A stretch of 64,000 nucleotides of DNA from contig PCBK01000076.1 of NCBI GenBank assembly GCA_002731275.1, forward strand, positions 1 to 64,000, read 5' to 3'. Below are positions 52,917 through 62,737 of the stretch, one piece after another. Source of the stretch: Deltaproteobacteria bacterium (GTDB taxonomy: Bacteria > Myxococcota_C > UBA6777). The notes beneath the pieces are model-generated. The model searched no databases. It was given only the letters and a program-made list of their open reading frames with translations, and was not told the DNA's origin. Each line of letters begins with the position of its first letter. Positions within the stretch are counted from its first letter, which is position 1. A program made the translations under genes and the position numbers.

Positions 52917-53465
52917 CTACATATCTCCTACCCATTTTTCGATCGCGCGGACGACAGAACGATCGGAGATCTCTTCTGTGATCTCCTGAAAAGGCACCCA
53001 ACGAGCATCTTTGGCGTCTGTCCCTGCGGTCATGTTCAGATCATTTGCCACGAATAAAAATCGCACATCAAAGTGCTTGTGTGTAGGCTCTCCCTTGAGC
53101 GCTGGGATCTCGTGCACATCGACATCAAAGATCCCTTCTTGTTGCAGCGGGATATCCTCTATCCCCACCTCCTCCAAGATCTCCCGACGTGCCGACACGA
53201 GGATGTCTTGGTCCTCAGGATCGACATGACCACCAGGTTGTAGCCATCGGTGCAGCTTTCCATGGAAGATCAACAGCATCGAATCTTTCTCAGGGGATAA
53301 AATAAACGCACTTGAGGTAAAGTGCCCTGGCACAAAGTGTTTACGAGAGAAAGGATCTCCCTCAGCCGACAGCAGCGTGACCATCTCTGCATGGTACCCA
53401 GCCTCTTCCTCATCAAAAGGCTTGTAATCTTTCAACAACGCCAACAGATGCTCTCTCCGACTCAA
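52917..53465 (-). CDS. NUDIX hydrolase
   Basis: A 182-residue hydrolase of nucleoside-diphosphate-linked compounds. The NUDIX box [25 protein letters not shown] has the catalytic REILEEVGI helix but two extra residues between the first Glu and the Arg-Glu, as in the WLQPGGHV-type subgroup. It starts with TTG at 53465: AAGGAGG lies six bases upstream and the start codon overlaps the stop of the upstream FAD gene (TTGA). The substrate is unknown. Confidence 0.87.
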   Translation of the reverse strand: MSRREHLLALLKDYKPFDEEEAGYHAEMVTLLSAEGDPFSRKHFVPGHFTSSAFILSPEKDSMLLIFHGKLHRWLQPGGHVDPEDQDILVSARREILEEVGIEDIPLQQEGIFDVDVHEIPALKGEPTHKHFDVRFLFVANDLNMTAGTDAKDARWVPFQEITEEISDRSVVRAIEKWVGDM

Positions 53466-54727
53466 TGTGCACCTCCTTCTAGTGTGTTCATGAGATCGGC
53501 GAGTTCACGGGCCTCCACGATATTGTCCTCAATGGAACAGTACGTCCAACCACCATAGCGACCGATGGTATAGACCCCACGTGCGGCCAGAACATCCCTG
53601 TAGCGGTTGACGCCTTCGAGGGACGTTTGTGTGATGTGGACATAGGCAGGATCGAGCGTGACGGTGTGGTGGCTGACGAGGTTGTGATCTTCGACAACGC
53701 CAGCGGTCTTAAGATCGGCCAATGTCTGTGCAAGCATCCCATCGACATCGACCTCTTTATCGGAGGGGTAGCCGATCTCGATGTAGAGACTCATTCGCTC
53801 CGTGTCGAAGATGTTGTCGTAGAATCCGGCGCGGTAGAAACAGTATTTTCGCTCGGGGAAGTAGACCCAGTGGACACCTTCCCAACCTTTTTTGTCAAAG
53901 CCCAAGTTAAACACGAGGACTTTGTTGGCGCGATAATCGTCGGCGTTGTGTGGCAAACCAGTCATCTGCAAGAGACGATCAAAAGGAGCGCTGGAGATCA
54001 GATATTCGAACGCGACTTCACGTTTGTTGGTGATGGCCACTTTTCGTTTCAAGTCGATACTGTTGAGGCTCTCTCCCAAGGAGATGCCACCCTCTTTGAT
54101 CTCGCTCTCGAGAGCATAGACGTACTGAATCGCCCCACCCTTTGGATAGGTAAAGGTCGCATTGTATGAGTGGTTGTCTGGCTCACGGAAGTTTCGGATG
54201 ATGTCTTCGATGTCAGCGAATGGGAAAAAGCGCCCCATCGCGTTGACGTCGAGTGAGGTCAGATCACAGGCGTACAGCTTTTCATTGTAGGGGACGAGAA
54301 ACTTCTCGGCGATCCCGGCACCAAAACGACTGTAAACCATCTCTTTGAAGTTTGTTGGAGGCGTCTCGTCGCGAAAATAGAGTGAGTGTAGACAGTCGAT
54401 AAACTCTTCTTGGGGGAGCTGGTGGATGTTCTTTTGGAAAGGAAAATCGACGAGTTTATCTTTGTAGAGGATCTTGGAGCTCTTTGTGATCGTTTGGACC
54501 TCTTCTTTGGGCATACGCTCCACGAGATAGGACTCTATCTCAGGGCGCTTAAAGTGGAAGAAGTGCCCTGAGTAATCCCACACAAAGCCATCCTGCTTGA
54601 TGGTCTTGCAGTAACCACCGATCTCCGTATCGCGTTCGAGGATCAGATAGTCATCGCTCTTGACGTAGTTGGCGAACGCCAAACCACTCATACCGGCACC
54701 TACGACCAGATACTTCACTTTATCCAT
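53462..54727 (-). CDS. FAD-dependent amine-oxidase/UDP-galactopyranose-mutase-like protein
   Basis: A 421-residue flavoprotein. The FAD dinucleotide-binding motif [12 protein letters not shown] (about 7-18) and the second GG motif [10 protein letters not shown] are clear, followed by YSGHFFHF and a C-terminal [21 protein letters not shown]-binding stretch. The fold and spacing resemble UDP-galactopyranose mutase and protoporphyrinogen-oxidase-like proteins, suggesting sugar-nucleotide isomerisation or polyisoprenoid/porphyrin oxidation; the reaction is not certain. ATG 54727 is used; a GTG three codons upstream is possible. First gene of an overlapping set with NUDIX and PilT-like genes. Confidence 0.8.
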   Translation of the reverse strand: MDKVKYLVVGAGMSGLAFANYVKSDDYLILERDTEIGGYCKTIKQDGFVWDYSGHFFHFKRPEIESYLVERMPKEEVQTITKSSKILYKDKLVDFPFQKNIHQLPQEEFIDCLHSLYFRDETPPTNFKEMVYSRFGAGIAEKFLVPYNEKLYACDLTSLDVNAMGRFFPFADIEDIIRNFREPDNHSYNATFTYPKGGAIQYVYALESEIKEGGISLGESLNSIDLKRKVAITNKREVAFEYLISSAPFDRLLQMTGLPHNADDYRANKVLVFNLGFDKKGWEGVHWVYFPERKYCFYRAGFYDNIFDTERMSLYIEIGYPSDKEVDVDGMLAQTLADLKTAGVVEDHNLVSHHTVTLDPAYVHITQTSLEGVNRYRDVLAARGVYTIGRYGGWTYCSIEDNIVEARELADLMNTLEGGAH

Positions 54728-55210
54728 AGAATACACTCACTTTCTATCAAGACGTGATGTTGGTGTAGCAACTTATGGACCAACCACCAACGAACAAACA
54801 AAACCGAAAAGAGAAAAGAAGATAGGAAATCTTGTCACACCTTCCTCGCATCGAAAGATGACATTTTGGCAAGATGGAGTGACCTCCAATCGATCAGATG
54901 ACATACGCACTCTTGTACACCACAAGGCCGAGGAGAACAAATCGCACTTGACTTTCAGGGTCAATATCGATAGGTTGTGCTGGTCATGTGAGGCTTTGTG
55001 AAACGCGACATTCTCGCGAAACAAGCGGCCTTGAACACATCTTCAACTTCTTCCAAGTTCCTCACATCATACAGCAGTCTCAAGCGCCACATTCTTCTCA
55101 CGAAATGACATCTTATTTTCATGAATCACAGGGATTCTGGAGCTTCCATACTCCAGTACATACAATGAGCAGAGACATACCACTCATCCCCTTTACCACG
55201 GAGTAACCTG
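54728..55210. other. Divergent intergenic region of 480 bp
   Basis: Between the FAD gene and hppD. It contains the palindrome at 55137-55156, a TACAAT hexamer at 55161-55166 and GGAG seven bases before the hppD start. I see no ORF with a ribosome binding site and no RNA gene. Confidence 0.45.
55137..55156 (+). promoter_or_regulatory. Palindrome upstream of hppD
   Basis: CTGGAG (55137-55142) and CTCCAG (55151-55156) flank an 8-bp spacer. They end five bases before TACAAT (55161-55166), a possible -10. The position suits a repressor or activator site of hppD, about 55 bp before its start codon. Confidence 0.35.
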
Positions 55211-56314
55211 ATGACAACATCCAAAAAAGATATTTTACCACTCATCGGCTTCGATCACATCGAGATGTATGTAGGTAACGCCAAACAAGCTGCGCACTTT
55301 TACCAGACCGCATTTGGTTTTCAGCCAGTTGCCTATGCTGGACCCGAGACAGGCCTTCGTGATCGCTCCTCTTACGTCCTTCGCCAACACAAAATCCAAC
55401 TCGTCCTGACCTCCCCGATCTCCCCGGAGAGTGAGATCGCCGAGCACGTCAAACGTCACGGTGATGGCGTCAAGATGCTCGCGCTTGAGGTCGAGGACGC
55501 CGCACAATCCTGGCAAGACACCACATCGCGAGGTGCGCGCTCCTACATGGAACCCAAGACGCTCAAAGACGACGAGGGCGAAGTCCGCGTCTCAGGAATC
55601 TACACTTACGGCGAGACGGTCCACCTCTTTGTCGAACGAAAAAACTACAAAGGACCATTCATGCCGGGCTTTGAGACATGGGATCCAGAGTACAAACCTG
55701 AACCCGTCGGCCTCCTCGTTGTCGATCACTGCGTTGGAAACGTAGGCTGGGGCAAGATGGATGAGTGGTGCAAATTCTACCGCGAAGTGATGGGCTTTGA
55801 CCAGCTCGTGTCGTTCGACGACAAAGACATCTCAACCGATTACACCGCGCTGATGAGTAAGGTGATGACCAACGGCAATGAGAAGGTCAAGTTCCCGATC
55901 AACGAACCTGCCGAGGGAAAAAAGAAGTCGCAGATCGAAGAATACCTCGACTTTTATCACGGCGCAGGCGTGCAACACATCGCACTTCTGACAGGAAATA
56001 TCATCGAGACCGTGACAGCCATGCGTTCACGCGGTGTGGACTTCTTGTTTGTCCCCAACACCTACTACGATGACTTGAAGGAGCGCGTTGGCGAGATTGA
56101 TGAAGAAGTCGAAGCCCTTCAAAAACTCGGAATCCTCGTTGACAGAGATGAAGATGGTTATCTCCTTCAACTCTTCACAAAACCTGTCCTTGATCGTCCG
56201 ACAGTGTTCTTCGAGATCATCCAACGCAAGGGTGCGCGTTCATTCGGAAAAGGTAACTTTAAGGCGTTGTTTGAAGCGATTGAGCGTGAACAAGCTCGAC
56301 GAGGAAACCTCTAA
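55211..56314 (+). CDS. hppD: 4-hydroxyphenylpyruvate dioxygenase
   Basis: A 367-residue non-haem Fe(II) dioxygenase that converts 4-hydroxyphenylpyruvate to homogentisate in tyrosine catabolism. Two vicinal-oxygen-chelate halves are visible. The iron ligands are His 173 (VVDHCVGNV), His 256 (GVQHIAL) and Glu 335 (FFEIIQR). The C-terminal GKGNFKALFEAIE closes the active site in known enzymes. GGAG lies seven bases before the ATG. No homogentisate dioxygenase or fumarylacetoacetase is adjacent, so the pathway is not clustered here. Convergent with the MopE-WD40 gene. Confidence 0.96.
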   Translation: MTTSKKDILPLIGFDHIEMYVGNAKQAAHFYQTAFGFQPVAYAGPETGLRDRSSYVLRQHKIQLVLTSPISPESEIAEHVKRHGDGVKMLALEVEDAAQSWQDTTSRGARSYMEPKTLKDDEGEVRVSGIYTYGETVHLFVERKNYKGPFMPGFETWDPEYKPEPVGLLVVDHCVGNVGWGKMDEWCKFYREVMGFDQLVSFDDKDISTDYTALMSKVMTNGNEKVKFPINEPAEGKKKSQIEEYLDFYHGAGVQHIALLTGNIIETVTAMRSRGVDFLFVPNTYYDDLKERVGEIDEEVEALQKLGILVDRDEDGYLLQLFTKPVLDRPTVFFEIIQRKGARSFGKGNFKALFEAIEREQARRGNL

Positions 56315-56377
56315 CCCCCCTTCTATCAGACCTTCCCGTTCATCCCCCCCACAAAAACCATTTCACACCAGCCCACA

Positions 56378-58567
56378 TCACGGACGGTAGGTGACAGCTG
56401 AGACGACATCGTTGTGTCCGGTCAACGTCTTGGTCACTTTACCAGTCGCGACATCCACGATGTACACGTTCTTGTTGTATGTACCGCAAGCCGCCTCAGC
56501 TTTGGTCGGGTGGTACGAGACGGAATAGATGGGTCCAGCCCCAGTCGGCGTGACTTGAGAGACAAACGTCAGCTTGCCAGAGGCAAAGGACCAGAAGCTC
56601 AACGTTCCATCAGCGCTCCCAACGACAAGTCCCGTCCCTTTGGGGTTAAAATCAAGTGCGGTGATGCTCTTTGTGTGCTTTGTGAACACGCCAGCAGATT
56701 TGTTGGTGGTCAGATCCCACAAGATGACCTTGCCATCTTTCCCTCCAGAGACGAGGAATTTGGCGGTTGGATGGTAGGCCAACGCAAAGATATCGCCGGT
56801 GTGACCGCTCAACGTCGCGACGGACTTCTTCGTCGCGACATCGTAGAGGGTGATGGTTCCGGTCGCGACAGCAGCTTGTGTCGCCCCTGCGTCCAACGCG
56901 ACGGCATATGGGATACCAGCCAATCCGCTGATCTGTCCCTGTGATTGACCATTCGCGAGCGCCCAAAAACGTACAGTTTTATCGGCAGAACAAGACGCGA
57001 GTGTTTTCCCAGTTGCATCAATCGCGAGCGCAAAGACAGAAGCTGTGTGATCGGCTTTTTCCCACACAACAGTCCCAGCATCAGGATTCCAAACGGTGAC
57101 GTAATTGTTATCACTGGCCGTCGCGAGGAGTTTTCCTGTGGGGTCAAAGCGCGCGGCATAAATGGGTGGTTGTTGTTTGGAGTTGGTGAGCTGCTTGGAT
57201 ACAGCAGATGTTTGAAGATTCCACACGATCAAGGGGTTATTGATATCCCAGCTACCGGAGACCAGCTCGGAGACTTGGCAGTCATCGACCGCGCCATTGC
57301 AATCGTTATCGATCGAGTCGGGACAAATCTCTTTAGAAGGCAAAGCTGCTCCCTGACAAGCAGACCATGTAAGCGCTGCTGTACACGTTTGTGTGCCGGC
57401 TTTGCACGCTCCAACACAAGTGTAGCTTCCGTTCGCAGCCTGCTTGCAACCAGCGTTACCATTGTAGCAAGCCCTTGTCTCACCAGCCTTACAATCACCG
57501 GTGGTCTGACAATCATCGACTTGACCGTTGCAATCATTATCTTTTTTGTCGGGACAGAATTCTTTTTGGGGGAGGACTTCGTTTTCACAGCTCCCCCATT
57601 GCTGATTGGCCTGACAGACTTGTTGACCTGATTGGCAGATCCCTACGCAGGTATATGTTCCGTCGGCCTCTTTGGTACAACCAGCGCCGCCAGTGTAACA
57701 CGGCCTGGTGGAGCCAACAGTGCACTTGTTGTCGCAATTGTCGTCCACTTGACCGTTACAGTTATCATCAAGTTGGTTTTTGCAGACCTCAGCCGTCGCA
57801 GCGACAGCACCCGTACACGGCCCCCATGTGCCGCTGCTTCCACACACTCTCGTGCCCGTCCGACAAGTCCCTCGACATGAAAACTGTGGAGGATCAGCAG
57901 AAGTCTGTGTACAGCCAGACTCTGTGGAAGGGAAACACTGTTGTGTTGCGCCTGTTGTGCACTTGTTATTCAGACAACCATCTTCTACGGGATCATCGAT
58001 TGCACCGTCACAGTCGTTATCAATGCCATCCTGACAATTGGAAGCCCCGGGACCTTCGGTTGAGGGGAATGTGTTAGGTGTACAGACCTTCACACCATTT
58101 TGGCAGGCGGTGAACTCACCACGTCGACAAGGACCAAGTTGGTTTTCGACAACACACACACTAAACTTTTCAGTGAAGGTCTCGTCGACTTGCCCATCAC
58201 AGTCATCGTCACGCCCATTGCAGATCTCATCCTGTGATGAGGAGTTTGACACACAGCTACTGAATCCAGTCCCTGTGGAGAGGCAGCTTTGCAATCCAAG
58301 GCGACAAGGTCCAAGCGCTCCAGGGATCGTACATCCTCTTGTCTCACCGGGGATACACGTTTGCGCTCCACAATTGGGGTCATTGGGAGCGCAGGTTTCG
58401 CACTTCCCATTCACACAACGAATTGTACCGTTGAGGCTACATTCGGAGTCACTAAAACAAGGCGTATCAGGGAATTTGGGCGCGACACAGACACAACTCG
58501 GTAACAAAGGCCCAATCGACAGGGCAAACAAGATCACGTACACACGGGCAGGGAGCCTAAAATACAT
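56378..58567 (-). CDS. Lipoprotein with MopE-type repeats and WD40 propeller
   Basis: A 729-residue exported protein. The signal peptide ends at LLPSC (Cys about 25), a good lipobox. Residues 30-430 are Cys-rich and contain five or six MopE-like metal-binding units (GRDDDCDGQVDE, GIDNDCDGAIDD, KKDNDCNGQVDD), alternating with CxxGxRxC stretches. Residues about 440-729 form a complete WD40 beta-propeller of about seven blades (DGKVILWDLTTNK, DKTVRFWALANG). MopE-type motifs bind metal ions in other proteins; the WD40 part is a binding platform. The fusion suggests a surface scaffold. GGAG eight bases before the ATG. Confidence 0.87.
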   Translation of the reverse strand: MYFRLPARVYVILFALSIGPLLPSCVCVAPKFPDTPCFSDSECSLNGTIRCVNGKCETCAPNDPNCGAQTCIPGETRGCTIPGALGPCRLGLQSCLSTGTGFSSCVSNSSSQDEICNGRDDDCDGQVDETFTEKFSVCVVENQLGPCRRGEFTACQNGVKVCTPNTFPSTEGPGASNCQDGIDNDCDGAIDDPVEDGCLNNKCTTGATQQCFPSTESGCTQTSADPPQFSCRGTCRTGTRVCGSSGTWGPCTGAVAATAEVCKNQLDDNCNGQVDDNCDNKCTVGSTRPCYTGGAGCTKEADGTYTCVGICQSGQQVCQANQQWGSCENEVLPQKEFCPDKKDNDCNGQVDDCQTTGDCKAGETRACYNGNAGCKQAANGSYTCVGACKAGTQTCTAALTWSACQGAALPSKEICPDSIDNDCNGAVDDCQVSELVSGSWDINNPLIVWNLQTSAVSKQLTNSKQQPPIYAARFDPTGKLLATASDNNYVTVWNPDAGTVVWEKADHTASVFALAIDATGKTLASCSADKTVRFWALANGQSQGQISGLAGIPYAVALDAGATQAAVATGTITLYDVATKKSVATLSGHTGDIFALAYHPTAKFLVSGGKDGKVILWDLTTNKSAGVFTKHTKSITALDFNPKGTGLVVGSADGTLSFWSFASGKLTFVSQVTPTGAGPIYSVSYHPTKAEAACGTYNKNVYIVDVATGKVTKTLTGHNDVVSAVTYRP

Positions 58568-58981
58568 ATCATCATCTCCAACCGTTGGGATTCTGACGAA
58601 TCACGCACAAACCACAACGGGTGCGTATATCAACAAAGATCATGTAGGTTCATGTCTTTTCAAGACAAAAAGAAATCCTAAGATACCACAAAGATATGGT
58701 ATACACCAAACAAAGTCAATCGACGTCCCCTGTAGTGGTTTCATCGTAAAGAACCTGTGAAGTGGCACCTTCAACAAAGAGTCGTCCAACATCACCTTTT
58801 TTGTCCACACTTCTCAAAAGAGTCCCCCCATTGAAAAAAAATGGAGAATAAATCTCCACCCCACAAGTACCAATAGACACGACCCACATGATCATGTAGT
58901 CGGAGACAATGACAGGCGCCCTAGTCAAACACAAAAGAAAGTGAACGTAACCATGTACCAGAACCCATGTGAGCACAAAGG
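58568..58981. other. Divergent intergenic region with inverted repeats
   Basis: About 414 bp between the MopE-WD40 gene and the sigma factor operon, with no supported ORF. Inverted repeats: ATACCA/TGGTAT at 58683-58702 and the pair at 58828-58858. They may be operators for either divergent gene. No clear ECF-type promoter upstream of the sigma gene could be assigned. Confidence 0.45.
58828..58858. promoter_or_regulatory. Two overlapping inverted repeats
   Basis: CCATT/AATGG (58828-58832 with 58840-58844) overlaps TGGAGA/TCTCCA (58842-58847 with 58853-58858, 5-bp spacer). Because they share three bases, only one hairpin could form at a time in RNA. They lie about 125 bp upstream of the sigma factor start. 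Confidence 0.35.
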
Positions 58982-59509
58982 ATGAAAGATCCAATGGAGC
59001 AATACCTACAAGAAGCGTTCCCACGTGGCTATATCGCAGCGTTCCGTATCCTCGGAAATCAAGAGGAGTCGCGGGAAGCCTGTCAAGAGGCAGCGCTGCG
59101 TGCGCTCGCAGCAAAAGATCGATATGACAATTCAAAGCCCTTCTACCCGTGGTTTTATCGCATACTCAAGAACTTGTGCCTTGATCGCGTCAAACAAAAA
59201 AAACGCATCGTGCACACACCCACAGAGGAGCTTCCTCTCCAAAGTCCAGACGCTTCAGCTGAAGATCAATTGATGCAACACCAGCAACAAAGAGCCCTGA
59301 TCAACGCGATCGGCCAACTCCCGGAAAGTCTTCGTGAGATCATCGAGCTGAGACACTTTCAGGATTTGAGCTACGAAGAGATCGCGGACATCCTTGCGTG
59401 TCCGGTAGGCACAGTGATGAGCAGACTGTACAGAGCGCGAAAGGCGTTGCGAGAACAAATGAAGGAGAACCTGAATGCTTCCATTGGGGAAAAGGAGCGA
59501 TACGCATGA
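58982..59509 (+). CDS. ECF-type RNA polymerase sigma factor
   Basis: A 175-residue sigma-70-family factor with regions 2 and 4 only. Region 2 has RYDNSKPFYPWFYRILKNLCLDRVKQKKR; region 4 has LPESLREIIELRHFQDLSYEEIADILACPVGTVMSRLYRARKAL, a complete helix-turn-helix. It directs RNA polymerase to stress or envelope promoters. Starts at 58982 (AAAGG immediately before) or, better spaced, at ATG 58994. Its stop overlaps the next start, so it is translationally coupled to a membrane protein likely to be its anti-sigma factor. Confidence 0.92.
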   Translation: MKDPMEQYLQEAFPRGYIAAFRILGNQEESREACQEAALRALAAKDRYDNSKPFYPWFYRILKNLCLDRVKQKKRIVHTPTEELPLQSPDASAEDQLMQHQQQRALINAIGQLPESLREIIELRHFQDLSYEEIADILACPVGTVMSRLYRARKALREQMKENLNASIGEKERYA

Positions 59510-59946
59510 GCAACCAACAAGAGCGTCACGAAATGTTGTTGATGAAAGCCGTCGACAACATGCTATCCACACAAGAACAACAAGAGTTTGAGCAGCTTCT
59601 CAAGACACACCCGGACTACCAAGCCGAGTACGAGGACTTCCTCCAAATCAAACACGGCACAGATGCCCTGCGAGGCCGTATCCTCGCTGATGCCAAGATC
59701 GAGCCCTACACAGCAAGCCCCACAAAGAATGTGCTCTTTGGGTTTAGCTTCTTTGTCATGCTTGCCGGCTCGATCATGATGATGGGGTGTGGTGCCTACT
59801 TCTTTTTGAGCGCTCCAAATGTCCCCCTCTGGGTCAAAGTGAGCGAGAGTCTCTTTTTTACAGGCGGTGCGCTGCTCTTTGGCTATGTGTTACAAGCACG
59901 TCTCCGCTCTATCAAGCACGACCCTTACAAGGAGATAGATATATGA
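59506..59946 (+). CDS. Probable membrane anti-sigma factor
   Basis: A 146-residue protein whose ATG overlaps the sigma factor stop (ATGA), with AAAGGAG upstream. Residues 1-65 are a charged helical cytoplasmic part (DNMLSTQEQQEFEQLLKTHPDY), like the anti-sigma domain but without the zinc-binding His/Cys motif. Two membrane segments lie near 75-100 and 108-127. The position and the topology fit a membrane anti-sigma factor that sequesters the ECF factor; the assignment rests on context. Its own stop overlaps the YbjQ-type gene. Confidence 0.75.
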   Translation: MSNQQERHEMLLMKAVDNMLSTQEQQEFEQLLKTHPDYQAEYEDFLQIKHGTDALRGRILADAKIEPYTASPTKNVLFGFSFFVMLAGSIMMMGCGAYFFLSAPNVPLWVKVSESLFFTGGALLFGYVLQARLRSIKHDPYKEIDI

Positions 59947-60335
59947 GCAAACACGAACTGATGAGATCCTCTTCTGGCGCAGTGACCGGATTTCAACGAC
60001 CCATCATGATCGTCACTTCTGAGAATATCCCAGGCTACACGATTGTCGAGACGGTCGGGATTGTCAGAGGGAATACGATCAGGGCGAGACACATAGGACG
60101 CGATCTGCTCGCATCCTTCCGCAATGTTGTGGGTGGTGAAGTCCGCGAATACACAAAGCTCATGGGAGAGAGTCGCGAGCAAGCACTAGACAGAATGGCT
60201 GAACAAGCCGTAGAGCTTGGTGCCAACGCGATCACGAGTGTACGCCTCACAACAAGTATGTTGATGAATGGAGCTGCTGAGATTCTCGCCTACGGAACGG
60301 CTGTCCGCATCGAAAAAGACATCCCCCAAGAATAA
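59943..60335 (+). CDS. YbjQ/UPF0145 family protein
   Basis: A 130-residue soluble protein. The start overlaps the preceding stop (ATGA), with GGAG upstream. The motif IPGYTIVETVGIVRGNTIRARHIGRDLLASFRNVVGGEVREYTKLM and the later ARELGANAITSVRLTTS-type stretch (here AVELGANAITSVRLTTS) define the YbjQ/UPF0145 family, which forms pentameric rings; its biochemical role is unsettled and a heavy-metal-binding role was suggested. Its fixed overlap with sigma and anti-sigma-like genes implies a function in the same regulatory unit. Confidence 0.88.
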   Translation: MSKHELMRSSSGAVTGFQRPIMIVTSENIPGYTIVETVGIVRGNTIRARHIGRDLLASFRNVVGGEVREYTKLMGESREQALDRMAEQAVELGANAITSVRLTTSMLMNGAAEILAYGTAVRIEKDIPQE

Positions 60336-60356
60336 GATTGTTGTCTTCAAAGCCCC

Positions 60357-61052
60357 TCAGGTCTGTGGTTTACGACGTAACAATAAATACATCGCCCCAA
60401 GCCCACCATCGTACGAGCGAGCAGATGTAAATGCCAGGATCTGCTTGTGCAAAAACCCTCGACTTAACCAGCGAATCAATCGCTTCTTCAAGATCGGCTC
60501 TTGCCCTGGAGAGTGATGTCCACGACCGTGAATGATCAGCAAACACCGTCGGCCTTGTAGTCGCTGTGTGTGGATAAATTCGATCAGATTGTCCCGCGCC
60601 TCTTCGACCCTCATCCCATGTAGATCAAGATATGCCTGCCATGCATACTCTCCCCGTCGTAAGCGTTGCAGAATACGAGGATCAAGACCTTGCACTGCGC
60701 CTTCGACATATTCGTCACTTGAGACGATATCAAAGCTCCCCTTCCCTTTGACCAACGCATCAAGCTCAAGCAGCGCCTCACGATCATCATCGCGGATCAA
60801 CGCTGTTGGAGGTTGGATCAAAGGAATGTCCCCACCACTTAAGAGCGGCTCGACATCTGCCATTTCTCGTAAAAAGAGTTCATCATCGGTAAGCTGTGCC
60901 CGTGGTGTCTTCTTTGGCGCCAACCGAGCAGCAGGCACAGAAGGCTTCTCTATCACCTTTCGCTTTTCCTTCTCGCGGATCAGCTTGTCCCCAAAATCCT
61001 CGAACGGATTGTGGTAAAAGGTGTCCTTTTTTCGCCTGCGTTTCTTTTTCAT
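60357..61052 (-). CDS. Smr-domain nuclease-like protein
   Basis: A 231-residue protein with a very basic N terminus (KKKRRRKK) and a C-terminal Smr domain: LDLHGMRVEEARDNLIEFI, IIHGRGHHSPG and the late GGLGAMYLLLRR. Smr domains nick or cleave nucleic acids, including branched DNA in MutS2 and mRNA at stalled ribosomes in SmrB. The His-Gly-Arg-Gly site is intact. Its ATG overlaps the stop of the hydantoinase B-like gene (ATGA), so it is co-translated with an amidohydrolase operon, an unexpected pairing. Confidence 0.88.
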   Translation of the reverse strand: MKKKRRRKKDTFYHNPFEDFGDKLIREKEKRKVIEKPSVPAARLAPKKTPRAQLTDDELFLREMADVEPLLSGGDIPLIQPPTALIRDDDREALLELDALVKGKGSFDIVSSDEYVEGAVQGLDPRILQRLRRGEYAWQAYLDLHGMRVEEARDNLIEFIHTQRLQGRRCLLIIHGRGHHSPGQEPILKKRLIRWLSRGFLHKQILAFTSARSYDGGLGAMYLLLRRKPQT

Positions 61053-62737
61053 GATCTCTTGGTCTCTTGTTCAATCCTATCGGAACATGGACTGGACTCA
61101 GCGTCAGCATGTCCACGCACTTGCAAGCCATCAGTGGAGGCATCCACTCCCCACCCACCACCGCCCGGCGTGACTATCTCCAACTTGGTACTTGGCGTCT
61201 GTAATTGCAAAGTACACTTCGAAGGAAGGTTTTCACCTCCCGAGCCTCCCGGTACATAAAGAATATTCTGCCCTCGCATACCGGGCTCACCTCCTTGCAC
61301 ACCGTAGGGTGCGTGTTTGCGACGCTCTGTCAAGAGTGTCAACTCCAAGGGTTGCTCCGCGAGAGCTTCTGAATCAAACACGTAACAACGACGTACTCCA
61401 TCTCCTCCAGCGTGATATCCACGTCCGCCAGAACCAGAGTGTACCTTGTAATGTTCTATACGAAAAGGGTAGGCATGTTCAAGAGCTTCGACAGGAGTAT
61501 TCAAAGTGTTTGTCATATGGGTATGTACGGCTGAAGCGCCTGGACCAGAAGGTCCCCCACCTGCACCACCAGCCAGCGTCTCATAATACGCAAACGGCCT
61601 GCCGCGACGTGAATCAAATCCACCTAGCGTGATGTTGTTCATCGAACCACATGACGCAGCAGGGATCACAGAGGGCAAGGCTTTTGACAACGCGCCGAAT
61701 AAAACATCCACAATGCGCTGACTCGTCTCCACATTCCCACCTGCGACAGCGGCCGGGGGCAAGGCGTCGACGATACTTCCAGGTCGCGTCTCGACCTCTA
61801 TCGGCCCCATCACACCTGCGTTACTTGGGATATCGTCAGGAGCAAGACACTGAAAAACATAGTTGACCGCCGAAATCGCGATCGCACGTACGGCATTTAC
61901 AGGCCCTGCGACTTGATCATCTGCAGCTGTAAAATCAACAACAGCACGAGAACCCCTGATCTCCAAGCGTACGTGAATCCGAATATCTTCGGCCTCAAAT
62001 CCATCACCATCGAGCCTATCCTCGAACGTGTACTCTCCATCAGGGATATCCTCAATGACACGCCGGATGAGCCTCTCTGTGTAAGCCTGAAGTGCCAGCG
62101 CTTGCGCGCTCACATTCTCCGCGGAGTAACGCTCACAAAGCTCCAACATACGACGCTTGCCAATATGCAACGCCGCTGTCTGCGCGAGCAGATCACCTCG
62201 ACGCTCATCAGGTGTCCTCGACTGCGAACAAATCCACTCAATACAAGCATCATCGAGACGACGAGGTGAGATTCTCACTCCCTCCTCTGAAATATCGCGA
62301 CTCAATGGCATCGAACCAGGTGTCAGCCCACCAACATCCGCGTGATGGGCTCGGTTGGCGACGAAGAAGCGCGGCGTACTCTCTCCAGGCAACAAACAAG
62401 GTGCAACAACTGTGATATCAGGAAGATGTGTGCCTCCAGCGAACGGATCGTTGAGCACAAAACAATCCCCCTCTTTCATCTCAGCAGCCGGAAAGACCTG
62501 AAGAACAGCCTCTACTGACATCGGCGTTGAGCCAAGATGAACGGGGATGTGTGCAGCCTGTGCGATCATTCGCGCATCTGCATCAAACACTGCGCAGGAA
62601 AAATCCCGTCGCTCCTTGATGTTAGGGGAGTATGCGGAGCGCATCAACCGCCCCCCCATCTCTTCGGCAATAGACGCAAATAAATGTTTAAATATCTCGA
62701 GCTCTACAGGATCAGAAGGCATCATACTCTCGCTCAT
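61049..62737 (-). CDS. Hydantoinase B / oxoprolinase-family subunit
   Basis: A 562-residue protein of the HyuB family. The N-terminal [45 protein letters not shown] and [18 protein letters not shown] are signature stretches, as is [19 protein letters not shown]-type sequence further on. With the HyuA-like partner it should open a cyclic amide such as N-methylhydantoin, 5-oxoproline or acetone-type carboxylase substrates, using ATP. It starts four bases inside the end of the A gene and overlaps the smr gene, giving a compact A-B-smr set. Confidence 0.93.
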   Translation of the reverse strand: MSESMMPSDPVELEIFKHLFASIAEEMGGRLMRSAYSPNIKERRDFSCAVFDADARMIAQAAHIPVHLGSTPMSVEAVLQVFPAAEMKEGDCFVLNDPFAGGTHLPDITVVAPCLLPGESTPRFFVANRAHHADVGGLTPGSMPLSRDISEEGVRISPRRLDDACIEWICSQSRTPDERRGDLLAQTAALHIGKRRMLELCERYSAENVSAQALALQAYTERLIRRVIEDIPDGEYTFEDRLDGDGFEAEDIRIHVRLEIRGSRAVVDFTAADDQVAGPVNAVRAIAISAVNYVFQCLAPDDIPSNAGVMGPIEVETRPGSIVDALPPAAVAGGNVETSQRIVDVLFGALSKALPSVIPAASCGSMNNITLGGFDSRRGRPFAYYETLAGGAGGGPSGPGASAVHTHMTNTLNTPVEALEHAYPFRIEHYKVHSGSGGRGYHAGGDGVRRCYVFDSEALAEQPLELTLLTERRKHAPYGVQGGEPGMRGQNILYVPGGSGGENLPSKCTLQLQTPSTKLEIVTPGGGGWGVDASTDGLQVRGHADAESSPCSDRIEQETKRS

